A DNA stretch of 64,000 nt from positions 67,001 through 131,000 of the forward strand of contig JAIUJO010000448.1 of NCBI GenBank assembly GCA_023846275.1, read 5' to 3'. The stretch is from Vanilla planifolia (Eukaryota > Streptophyta > Magnoliopsida > Asparagales > Orchidaceae). Shown piece after piece: positions 12,608 through 25,196 of the stretch (within the stretch, counting starts at the first letter, position 1; every line of letters starts with the position of its first letter). The translations under genes were made by a program, and so were the position numbers. The notes under the pieces were generated by a model. It was not told the origin of the DNA. It saw only the letters and a list, made by a program, of their open reading frames with translations, and did not search any database.

Positions 12608-15600
12608 CATGTGGGCCTATGTGCTTCTTTTTGTATTGATGTGTGAGTGTGTGCAGATATGCATGTACATTTTAATTCCTATGAGTTTAGATATGCATTT
12701 GTGCTTGTGTATGCATGTTTATGTGTTATTATATGTGTGATTGTGTATATGATTGCATGCATTTTCATGTGTACATGCATGTGTATGTGTGTGTCTCTCT
12801 CTCTGTATGTGGGCTTGAGTGTGTGTGCATGCATGTGCAATCACGTGTGTGTCTATGTAAGGGTGTGTGTATCAACATATTTGTTTGCATATGCACACAA
12901 GTATATGTGTGTGTGGATGTATCTAGGTTTTTTTTCATCTACATGTGTGTGTGTGTGTGCATGTGAGTGTATGTGTACACCTTTGTGATTATGCATGTGT
13001 CTACATGTGAGTGAGAGTAAATTGTTGTGTGCATATGTGTGAGCATGTGTTTTCTTATGTGTGCATCCATGCATATGGAAGTGTGTGCATGTGTGAGTGT
13101 ACACATGCTTTTTTGTACTCATCTGTGTGTGCATGCATGTGTGTGCATGTGCATATATATGTGTGTGTGAATGCATGTGAGTTCGTCTGTGAATATGTTT
13201 TTGTGTATGCATACATTTATGTGGTGGATTTGTATATATGTTTCTGTGCATCGACGTATATGTGTGTAGGTGCATCTCCTCATGTGCACATATGTGTGTG
13301 TGTTCATTTATATAGGTTAATATGAGTGCTTGTGTACATCCAAATGTATGTGTACACAAGCACCTATGTGTGTGTGTGTGTTCACATCTGTGTTTGGTAT
13401 GCAGGATGCATATGTGTATTTATGCATGCATGGTTACATGTGTGTGCATGTGTCTGCAGGTGTGTGTTTGTGTGTGTGTGATTACGTGCACATTTGTGTT
13501 AGCATTTGTCAGTGCTTATGTGCATATTTTTGTGTGCATACATACATGGAAGTGTGTTTGCACATGTGTAAGTGTGCTTATGTGCATTTGTGATGGTGTG
13601 TGTGTTCATGCAGACATGTGTGTGTGCATACTTGTATGCATATATATGAGTATGTGCATTACTTGTGTGTGTGTGCACATACTTGTATGCATATATGTGT
13701 GCATGTGCATTGCTTGTATGTTTGTCTATGCACATGCACATGTGTGTAAGTGGATGTGTGTTTTTTGCATGTGTGCACATGTGTGGTTCTGTGCATATGA
13801 ATATGTGTGAGTGTGCGTGCAAATATGAGCGTATGATTGTGCATGTGTTTGTGTGCATGTGCATGTATGTGTGTGCATGAGAACATGTGTGAACATTAGT
13901 GTGTGTGTTCACCTTTTTTTAATTTACTTGTACATGTATATATGCATGTGTGTGTGTGTGCATGTAGAATGTTTATATGCCTACATGTGTGTCTATAGAC
14001 AAGTGTGCATGTTTGCATATGTGCATGTGGTTGTGTGTTTGTATGTATGGATTTATATGTTTATGAATTTTTGTGTGTCTATGTGTAATCATTTGTTCGT
14101 TTGTGCATTCATGTGTGTGCATGGGTATTTGTATGCATGTCTTCATGTCTTTATGGGTGTGTGTGTGTCTGTGTGTATGTGTGTACATGTGTGTGTGCAC
14201 TTGTGCATTCATGCATTCTTATGTGTATCTCTATGTGTTTATGCTTGTGTATGTTCATATAATTGTGTCTTTATATGTACATATTTGTGTGTGTGTGCAT
14301 ATGTGTGTGTTCATTTACACATGTGTGTGTGCATATACATGCAAGCATCTTAGTGTATGTGCATGTGTGTTTTCATATGCTTGTGTGTATGAGTGTGTGT
14401 TTTTTTGCATGTGTATTTATGTGTTTGTGCATGTGTGTGTGCATGTGTGAATATGGGTGTGATTATGTGTGTATATTCTTTTTTGTCGGCTTGTGTTCAT
14501 GTACTATTACATTTTTGTGCATGCATGTGTTTGTGTGCATGTGAATGTGTGTGTATAAATGTGTGTGTGTGTTTGTGCATGTGGGTGTGCATCCAAGTGC
14601 ATTTGTGTGTGAGTGTCTATGTGTACTTATGCATGTGCTTGTGAGTGTGTGAGTGCATGTGTGGGTGTATTTTCTTGGGAATGCATGCATGTTTGTGTGT
14701 GCATATGTGTTTTGTGTGTGTTCACATGTAGGTGTGTGCAGACATGATTTTATGCATGTATGATTATTAACATGTTTGTGCTTATTCATGTGAGTACATG
14801 TGGCCTGCCTATGTGCATGTGTGTGTGTGAGCATGTGTTTGTGCACATAGGTGCACATGTTCTCTTGTTTAGCTATGCGTGCGTATGTATGTGTGTCAAT
14901 GCATGCATGTATGCATGTGTGCATGCATGGGTGTTGATGTGTGTGTCTTTGTGCATGTTCATCTTTTTGTGTATATGTATGTATGTGCATATGTGTTTGT
15001 CTTTGAGCATATGTTTGTGTGTATCTGTGTGTTGGGATAGGTGGGAGTGTGTGTGTCCATATGTGGGAGTGTGTTTGCATGTGCATATACATGTGTGTGT
15101 GTGTGTGTGCGTGTGTTAATGTGCATGTGTGTGCATGTTATTTGTTTGTATTTTTGTGTGTACAATTGCATGTGTTTATGTGCCTGTACATGTGTGTGTG
15201 AGTGCATGGGTGCATGTGCATGTGTGTATTCATGTGTTTGTATGTGTGTGTGAGTGTATGTTTGTGTGCATACATGTATGTGTATGTGTGTGAGTACACA
15301 TGTGTGTGCATGTATGGGCATGAGTAATTGTAGCTTCTTGTCTAGGAGTGTCTTCATGTGTGTTTGTGTGTGCATGTGCTTGTGTGTGTATGTAGTTGTT
15401 CGTATGCATATGTTTATGTTGATGTGTGCATATATGTGCATATGTCTGTGTGTGTGTATGTGTGAGTACATGTGCACATGTATATGTTTTTGTATGCACC
15501 AGTGTGTTTGGGTGCATTTGTTTGTGGGTGTGAGAGTGTACACACATGTATGTATTTGTGTGTGGTGTGTTCGAATGCATGTGTGTGTATGGATGTGTAA

Positions 15601-18600
15601 ATGTGTGTTTGTGCATTATGGTTATTTGCATGTGCATGTATGTGTGCTTATGTGTGAGTTTGAATATATGTTTGTTTGAGTGCATGTGCATGTACGTATG
15701 TGTCTATGTGTGTGTTCTTATTTGTGTATGTGTGTGTCTACTTGTGTGTGACTATGTGAATGCTTATGCTTATGTATGTTTTGGTGCACATGTCAGTATG
15801 CTTATGTGTGTGCATCTATGAGTACGCTTGTGTTGTGTGCATGCGTGTTCATGTGCATTTACATATGTGTGTGACTGCATATGTCTCCATGGGTGTGCAT
15901 GTCTGTAAAAGAGTGTGTGCATGCGTACATGTTTATGTGCATGTCTAGGTGTGTGTGTGTATGTCCATAAATGATTGCATTTGTTAATTTGTGCATGTGT
16001 ATAGAAGTGTGTGTGTGTGGGGGGGTGTGTTTGTGTGGGTATGTTTTTTTATGTTTGTGTGTGCATGTGTATATATGTGTGCTTATCTATGTGTAGGTGC
16101 ATGCATGTGTGCTTATGTGCATGCATTCATGTGCATGGTGTGGTTATGTGTATGTGTTAATATGCATGTGTGTATTTTTTTGTGCATTAGTGTGCATATC
16201 AGTTGGTGTCAGTGTGCATATGTGTGTGTTGTGCATACATAAGTGTAGGTGTATGGGTAATTATGGGTGTTTGTGTTTGTGGGTGCATGTGCATACGTGT
16301 GTGTGCAACTATGTATATTTGCATGTTTGTATGTGTGCGTGAGTATCTATGCATGCATGTTCCTATGCATTTGTGTGAGTGTTTGTGTATGCATGCAAGC
16401 ATGCATGTGTATGTGTGGGTGCATGTGTGGGCATGTGCATGCATGTGTATGTATGGTTGTGTGCATAAGTGTGTAAATGTGTATGCGTTTACACCTATTA
16501 TATGTTTATATATGTGTGTGCGTGTCTGTGTGTATATGTGGGATTGGGTGTGTGCATATATTTATATTTGTTGTTGTGTGTGTGTGCATATGTTTATGTC
16601 TGTTCATGTATGTGTCTTCATTCATGCCTTTGTGTGTCTATGTGTGTGTGAGGGTGTGTTTATTGGTGTGTGCATGTGTGTTCATGTGTGTACAAGTGCA
16701 CATGTGTGTGTGTATGTGTACACATTTCTGAGTACATCCTTGTTTGTGTTTGTGTGTGTGTGTATAAGTGTGAGTGTGTTTAGCTATAAGTGCTTGCATG
16801 TTTGTGTGTACATGTGTGTGTACGTGCATGTGTGTGCATGCATTCATGTGTGTATGTGTTTGCTTGAGCATGTGTTTAAGCATTTTTGTCTACATAAACA
16901 CACATGGTATGTGTTTGTGCATGAGTGAGTATTTTTGCTTGTGTGTGTGTGCATATATTTATTTGTTTATGTACATGTGTGTGCTTATGTGTGTGTCCAT
17001 GTGTTTGTATGCAGACAGATGTGTGTGCATGCACAATTCTGTGAATGTGTGTGTAGAATTGTGCGTGTCTACATGTGTGCATGCATACTAGAGTGTGTGA
17101 ATGTGTGTATGTGTGCTTGTGTGTGTGCATGTCTAGTTGTTGGTGTGTGTGCCTTCATGTGCATTGGTTGTGTGTGCTTTTATGTATGTGTGTGTGTGAT
17201 CATGTATTTGTTTATTTATGTGCTTTTATGAATGTGTTTATGTGTGCATGCATGTATGTGTGTGAGTTTACATACATGTTTGTGTGTGTATGCATGTGTG
17301 TGTGTGTGTGCATTACTAGATGTGGTTTTGTGTGTGCATGTGCATGTGTGTGATGTATTCATGTGTATGTGAGTGCGAATGTGTATGTGCAAATATGCAA
17401 GGTACATGTCTATCTAAATGTGCATGTGTGTATACAATATGAGTGTGTGTATGCATGCATGTGTGTATTTGTATGTTTGTGTTTGTGCATGTATGTGTGT
17501 TTATGCACATTAGTCTATGAGTGTCTGTATGCTTGCAAATGTGGGTGTGTGTATGTATGTGTGTCTTTGTGTACAAGCAGAAGTGTGTGTTTATGCGTGC
17601 ATGCATGCACATGGATGTTTTTATGAACATGCATGCATGCGTTGTGATTGTGTGCATGAATGTGCATATGTGCATGTGGATGCAAGTTTGGGTGCATTTA
17701 TCTGTTTGTGTGCATCTGCATGTGTGCATATGTGTGTGTGTTTGTACGTATGTGTGTGTGTGTGCATGTGTGCATGCAAGTGTGTGTGCATGCATTTATG
17801 TGTGTGAGTATGCATTTGTGTGCATTTGTGGCAACATATGTGCATGTCATTGTCCATGTGTGTGTGTGTGTGTATGCATGTGCATTTGTGTGAACATGTC
17901 TATTAGCTTGTGCATGTGTGTGCTTGTTCTTGTACATGTGTGTTTGTATGATTTTGCATGTGTTTACGTGGGTGCATGCATGTGTGGTTGGGCATGTGAG
18001 CGCATGTGAGTGTATGTGGGTGTGTATATGAATGGGCATGTACATATGTGACTATGCATAGGCACCTATCTATATGTGTAAGTGTATGTGTGTAGGTGTG
18101 TGCATGTGCACGAGTGTGTGTGTTTTCCTGGATATGTATTCACAAGTGTGCATGTCTATTTACATGTGTGCGCATGTGGATGTGTGTGTGTGTACATGTG
18201 TCGCTTTATATGTGTTTGCATTTATGTTTGCACATATATGTGTGAATGTGTGCATGTGTGTGTGTATGTGTGAGTGTGTATCTTTGTTTGGTCATGTGTG
18301 AAGCATACAAGTGTGTTTGTAAATATGGTTATGTGTTTTCGTGTCTATATCTGGGTGTGCATGTGTATGTGTATGTGTGGTAAGAGTGTATGCATGGGTT
18401 TGTGTTGTTCATGTGTGTAAGAATATGTGTGTGTTTGCATGAGTGTGTTTGTGTGTGCATGTGTGTGTTTATACTCATGTGCTTGTTTATGTGCATGTCT
18501 ATGAGCATGTGCGTGTGTATGATGTGTGTCTACATGTGTGTGTGTGCATGTATTTATTTGTGTAGGAATATCTATGTGTGTATGTACATAGATGTTTGGC

Positions 18601-21600
18601 TGTAAGTGTGTGCGTATGCATGTGTGTGTATAACTGTAAATGTGTTCTTGTGCTTACATGCATACATGTGCAATTTTATGTGTATGCATGTGTCTTTAAG
18701 TGCATTTGTGTTTGTGTGTACATGTGTGTATGTGTGTTTGCATGTATGTGTTGCGGGTATATGTGCATAAATATGCTTCTGTGCATGCTTTAATGTATGT
18801 ATGTGTGTGTGCATGCTTGCATGTGTGTGCATGTCTTTTTGTGCATGACTATTCATGTGTATGTGCATATGTGTGTGTATGCATGCATATGCATGTGCAC
18901 ATGCATGCATGAACATATGCGTGTTTGTTTGTGTAGGTTTGTGTGTGTGTGTGTGTGTGTGCATGTGCATACATTTATGTGTATGTGTGTGTGAGGGGGC
19001 GTGCTTCTGTGTGTGTGTGCATGCATGTGTGTGTCCATGTGTGCACATGTATGTATGTATCGTTTTAGTGTATGTATATGTGCATGTGCATGTGCTTTGT
19101 GCATGTATGTGTCTGCAAGCATATGTGTGTGTGTGTATGATTGTGCATGTGTGTAAGTGTATGCATGAGCATGTGTTCTAGCATATGTACATGCATGTAT
19201 GCATGTGCATAAGTATGTGTGTGAGTATTTTTCATGTGTGTACATGTAAGTGTGTTTTCTTATGTGTGTGCATGTGTTTGTGCATATGTTTGGGTGTGCA
19301 TAAAAGTTTATGTGTGCAGATATGTTTGTGTGAATATAGAAGTGTGTATATGCATGCATGCTCGTGTGAATGTGTGTGTGTAAGAGCATGCATGTATGCA
19401 TGCGAGTGTGTGTGCATGTGTGTACGTGTGCGCTTGTCTGGTTGTGGGTGTGTGCGCATGCATATGTGTGCATTATGTGTGTGTGTGATCATATGCATGC
19501 GTTTCTTTGCAGCTATGCATGTGTTTTTGTGTGTTTGTATGTGTATGTGCATGCATGCATGCGTGCGGTTATGTGTGTATGAGTGTGAGTGACAACATGT
19601 GTTTTTGTGTGTGCCCATCCATGTATGTGTATTCATGTTTGCAATCATGTATGCATTTGAATGTGTGTGTTTATTTGTGTATGTGTGTTTACACATGCAT
19701 CTATAGGTGTATGTGTGCATGCATGTGTGGGTGCATGTGTGTATGCTATGTGTGTGTGTGTGTGTACAAGCACACTTGTTTGTGTGTGTATTTGTGCATG
19801 TGCACATGCTGGTGTGTATGTGTGTGTGTACACAAACAAATGTGGGTGTGTTTATGTGTGTGTGCCTGTGTGCATGAGTGTGTGCATACATGTGTATGTT
19901 TGTGAACTTATGCATATGATTGTGTATGTGTGTTCATATGTTTACACATGCATCTATATGGTTTCGTGCATGTGTGTGAGACACTTGTGTGGTTGGGCAC
20001 ATGTGTATCTTAGTGTGCTTTTATTCATAAGCATGTATATGTGTGTGATTATGCATGGGCATGTTTGTGCATGCATGCATACATGTGTGTGAGTGTGCAT
20101 GTGTGTGCGTGTGTGTGCATGGTTTTGAGCCTATGTTCGTGTGTATGTGAGTACATTTATGTGTATCTACATATGCACATGCATGTTCATGTGCATTTGT
20201 GTGTGCATGTATATGAGTGTGCATTGTTATGCATGTGTATTCACATGTGTGTTTGTATGTTCGTCTTTGTGTCTGTATCTGTGTATGTGTGTATGTGTTC
20301 TTGAATGTTCATGCATCTATGTATGTGCACATATGTGTGTACATGTCTATATGTGTGTGCATGTATATTAGTATGCATTTGTATATATGTGTGTCAGATT
20401 GCATGTGCATCTACATGTATGAGTGTGTGTGAGGGTGTTAATGTGTGGGTTTACATGTTTGTGTGTATGTTTGCACATGTGTGTTCTTATATGTGTTCCT
20501 GGAAGCATGTGCATGTTCATGTTATGTGTGTGCCAACATGGTTGTGTGTGTGTGTCTATTCATGTGTGAACATTTGTATGTGTACATGTGTGTGCATGTA
20601 CACTTGTATATACGTGTGTGCGAGTGCGCGTGTTTATACATGTTTGTGTGTATGGGTGTATGTGTGCATGCACTTATGTGTGTGTGTGTTCATGCATTAG
20701 TGGGCATGTGTGTATGCATGTATGTGTGTGTATAAGCATGCATGTGTGATTCTACTTGCAAGTGTGCACATGTACATATACTGGTGCATGCATATGGGTG
20801 TGTATATTTGTTTGTGTGCATGTGTGTGTGCAAATGCATATGTGTGTCTATTTGTATGTGTGTGTGGTTGTGTATGCATGTAGGTTCGTGCATACATGCC
20901 TTTGTGCATGCATGTATGTGTGCACACATGCATGTCTACATGTGTTTGCATGCATGTGTGTATGTGTGTGTGCATGTATGTTTGCATGCATGAGAGCCTA
21001 TCAGTGTGTGTGTGCATATGCATATGGTAGTGCATGTGATAGTGCATTTGTATGCATGTGCTTGTTTGTTTATTTACTTATGCTTGGATAAGCTTGGGTG
21101 TGTGCATGTATGTGCTTTTGTTTGCATTCGTGCATGTGTGGTTATGTGTGTGTGTGTGCGTGAGTATGCATTTGTGTCTCTGTGTATAGGCATGTGTGTG
21201 TGACTATACATGGAAGCATGTATGCATGGATGGGTCCATTCACATGTGTGTTTCAATGTACGTGTGTTTGTGTTCATGTCTACATGTGTGTGCACATTTA
21301 TGTGGAGGTGTGCATGCATCTGTGTGTTTGTGTCTGTGTGCATGTGTAAGTATAGATGCATTTATGTGTGTTGATATGTGTACATGTTTGTGTGCCAAAT
21401 GTGAGTATGCACACATTTTGGTGTGTGCATTTGTTTGCATGTGTATTCACTTGTGTTCATGTGTATTTGTGTGTGCATGTGGTCTCTATATGTGCATGCA
21501 TCTATGTATGCTCACATGTGTGTGTGTACACAACTGTGTGTATGTGTGTGTGTGTTCGTTCATGTTAGTGCGTATTATGTGTGTGTGGATGCATATATAC

Positions 21601-24600
21601 ATATAGGTGTGTCTTCATGTAGGGACATGTTTGTGTGTCTATTTGTAGTTTTAGATGTGCATGTGTATCCTTGTATATGAGTGTTCTTGTATGTGTGGCA
21701 GTGGGTGGATGCCGACTTGCGCACATTTTGTGCTTGTACACAATCATGCATGTGCATGTGTGTTCATGTGTGCGCATATGCACGTGCTGTGTGCTTGTAC
21801 ATGCATGTATGTTTGTGTGTGTACACATGGGAGTATTTGTGTTTATGTGTGTGCTATGTTTGCTTATGTGCAAACTTACGAGAATTCTTCTTGCAATCCC
21901 ACTATTGACGAAAATGTGTGTGCACATTTTTTTATATGTGTATGTATGTGTGTGTGTGTACAACTATGTGCATGTGTCTCCATGCGTATGTGTGTGCATA
22001 TGTGCTCTTGTGTGCGTGTGAGTGCATGTGTGCATGTGTGCATGTGTTCGTGTTGGATCACATGTGTGCATTTTCTAATGTGTGTGTCTAAGTGTTTGTG
22101 TGTGTATGTGTGTGTCTAAGTGCATGAGTTGTGTGTATATGTGTGTGAGTATGTGTGCATGCATGTGTGTGGATGTGCGTGCATGTGAGTGTGTGTAGTT
22201 GTACATGTGTTTGCATGTGCACTTATATGCATGTGTCCACGTGTTTGTGTGTATATGTTTGTATGTATTTATGAGTGTGCATGTGTGTGTGTGGGTGTTT
22301 TTGTTCATGTGTGGTTGTGTATGTGTATGCATGTGTGTTTTTGGGTGCCTATATGTGTTTGCATGTGTGTGAGTGTGTATTACATGCATTTACATGTGTG
22401 GCAATAGATGCATGTGTGTGTGTGAGCAGGGTGTGTATGTATGTGTCTGTGTTTGTGTGTTCTTGTGCATGTGTTATTATGTGTGTTCACATGTTTATGT
22501 TTATTTTTGCCTATGTGCATATGTGAATCCACATGCATGCATATGTGTGTTTGCATGTGTTCATGTGTCGATATTATTATCTATTTATGCATGCAAGAAT
22601 GCGTGTGTGTACATACACATGCATGTGCATGTTTGTATTTTGTACATGCATGTATGAGTGCATGTGGTTGTTGGTATGTGTGTGTGTGTGCATGTGCATA
22701 CGTGTATGTACATAACCATGTGTGTTTATTAGTGTGTGTTGTACTTGCATGTGTTTTCATGTCTTTATGTGTGCCTATGCTTGAGTGCAGTTGTGAGTGT
22801 GTGTGTACATGCATGTATGTGGATGGATGTACTTGTGTGGGATGTATGTTTGTGTATATACATGCATCTTTATGTGTGGGTATGAGTGTGTATGTGTTTG
22901 TGCTTGTGGATTTATATGTACATGCTTTCACATGCACATATGCATGTGTTTGTGTGCATGTGTGTGCCAATACATTTTTGTTTCTGTGTGTACGTGCATG
23001 TGCATGTGCTTGTGTGTCTGGATGTTTGTATGTGCACATATGTGTTTGTGCATGAGTGTTAGTGTGTGCATGTGTGTGAACTTGTGTGTGTACATAGGCG
23101 GGTGCATGTGTGCTTGTGTTTAAGTGTGTGCATTTTTGTGTGTGTTAGTTCATCTTTTTCACATTTGTGTGTGTGCATGCTTGTATTGATGTTTGCATGC
23201 ATGAATGCACATGTGTGCATGCACACACTTGCATTTGTGTGCATGTGTGTGCATATGTTTGTGTTTGTGCATGTGTGTTTGTCTTTCTGTGTGCACGTTC
23301 ATGCATGTGTGTCTTAGTGTGATTGGTCTGTGTGCATATCCATGCATGCATTTATGTGTGTGTGTGTGTGCCTGTGTGCTAGCTTTTGCATTTGTTCATG
23401 TGTGCATATGTGTTCGTGAATGAGTGTGCATGTGAGTGTGTGTGGGAGCATATGTTTGTGCATATGTATGCATATATGTGCATGTGTATGTGCCTATGTT
23501 TGTTTGTGTGTGTGACTTTGTGTGTGCATGTGTGGGTTCATGTGCTACATGACTATGTCTATGTGTTCGAGCATCATTATGAGTATGTGCATCTGCATGA
23601 GTGTTTGCGAATGTGTCTATGTGTGCATGAATGCATGTGATCATGTGTATGCATGTGTGTGGGGGGGGGGGAAGGGGGTGAGTGCTTGTGTGCATATTAG
23701 TATGTATGTTCTTGTGCAACTTCCTGTGCGTTCGAATGTGTGTGTGTGGATTTTTGTGTGTATGTTTTGTGTTTGTTTGTGTGCATATGAATGTGTGTGT
23801 CTATGAGTAAGCATATGCATATGTTTGTGTATCTTTATGTGTTCATGTGCATGTGTGTATCGGTGGGTGCATTTGTATAGGTGTGTAAGTTTGTGTGTTA
23901 CATTATATTGTGTGGGTGCATGTGTACATGCATGTGTTCAAACATGTGTGCATACTTACACATGCATATGTGCATGTGTGTGTGTGTGTGTGCATATATA
24001 AGTGTGTGTTTGTATGTGCATCTTTATGTGTGTATGCGTTGGTGCATGTCAGAGTCTCTATGTGTGCATCTATGCTCATTTGTGGCTGTGTGTGTGTATT
24101 ATTTGTGTGTGCATGTTTGTGGCCATGTGTGTGGGTGTTTCAATGAGCATGTGTACACATGTGTGTGTATTTATATGCTTGCAAGTTGCTTGTATGAATG
24201 CACGTGTGTTTGAATGTGTGTTTTAGTTGTGAACTTGTTCAGGCTCATTTGTGTGCTTGTTTGTTTATGTTCATGCACACTTGCATGCATGTGTGTTTGT
24301 GCGTGCATGAATATATATGTGCATGTTTGTGCATGTGTGTATATGTGCTTACATGTATTTCTACATATCTATGTATGTGTGTTTTTTTATGCATGTGTAT
24401 GTGTGTGTGCATGAGTGTGTTGGTGTTCATGTATGTGTGTCTAGGTTTTGTGTGTTTATGTGTGTATGGATGCATTTGTGTGTACATACATTTGTGTGTA
24501 TAGATATGTTTGTGTGTGTGTGTTTGGGTGTTTGTGTACCTGTCTATGTATGTTTGTGCTTGTGTGTATATGTTTGTGCATGTGTGTGTGCATGTGTCCA

Positions 24601-25196
24601 TGTGTGTGCATGTGTGTGTGTGTGTGATGTGCATGCATGTGTGCATGTGTGTTGGTGTGCTATGCATTTGTGCGTGCAGGCTTCTATATGTTTGCATGTG
24701 TACATGTGTTCCTATTTGTGTGTGTGTATGTGCATGTTTGTGTATTCTTATGTTCTTATGTGTGAGTGTGTGCGCATGCCTTTATGTACATGTGTGCATA
24801 TGTGTATATGTGTGGGCATGTGTGCTCATTTGTATGTGTGGCTATGTGTACATGTGTTCCTATGTGTGTGAGTGTGTATGTATTCTTGTGTGCGTATAGG
24901 GGTTTATGTGGGCATATGTGCATGTAGCTATGTGTGCATGCATGTGGTTGTGGGGGGAGGCATTGGTGTGCATTTATGTGCATGAAAATGTGTGTGCTTG
25001 CTTGAGTGGGTATGTGTGCACATATGCAAATGAGTATGTATGTGGATGCATAGTGCATGTGCGTGTTTATCTATATGGGTGTGTGTGAGATTATCTGTGT
25101 GTGTCTACATGTTTGCTTGGGTGGGTGTGTGTGCGTGTGCATGTGTTCATGTGCATGTGTGTATATATGTATGTGTTTGTGAATGTGCATGTGTGT
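12608..25196. repeat. TG-rich low-complexity domain (long arm, copy A)
   Basis: About 12.6 kb of TG-rich sequence is dominated by TGTGTG, GCATGT and ATGCATG words, with short interruptions. Open frames on either strand are Cys/Val/Met or His/Thr repeats without domains. The segment ends at the junction with copy B, where TGTGTGCACACA flips polarity. Within it, about 13.2-17.95 kb is unusually similar to copy B. Notable sites are a G-rich run at 23661-23677, a run of seven G at 16019-16025, and an ordinary-composition island at about 21870-21915. No gene is seen. Confidence 0.9.
23661..23677. repeat. G-rich run in TG-rich arm
   Basis: Eleven consecutive G are followed by AA and five more G, inside a TGTGTG context. 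The equivalent site in copy B (about 63860-63871) is shorter and more interrupted. It could contribute to a G-quadruplex. The length difference fits slippage. Confidence 0.8.

Larger units (their letters stand above)
1174..25196. repeat. Segmental duplication, copy A
   Basis: This is the first of two head-to-tail copies of a long unit. From position 1174 the sequence aligns, in the same orientation, with sequence starting at 25201. Matching order continues through a CA-rich arm, a TG-rich arm, an AT-rich retrotransposon array and a second long TG-rich arm. Sampled identity is about 92-95%, rising to about 98-99% between roughly 13.2 and 17.95 kb. Bases 1-1173 probably belong to the same unit, but their partner is absent from copy B. 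Copy A lacks about 5.9 kb of CA/TG sequence and the gypsy insertion found in copy B. Alternative explanations are two divergent haplotypes placed in tandem by an assembler, or part of a longer array. Confidence 0.9.

Noticed and set aside
12608-25196. CRISPR array or regular short tandem satellite
   Set aside because: There are no equal-length repeats with unique spacers and no fixed period visible. The words vary in length and order.
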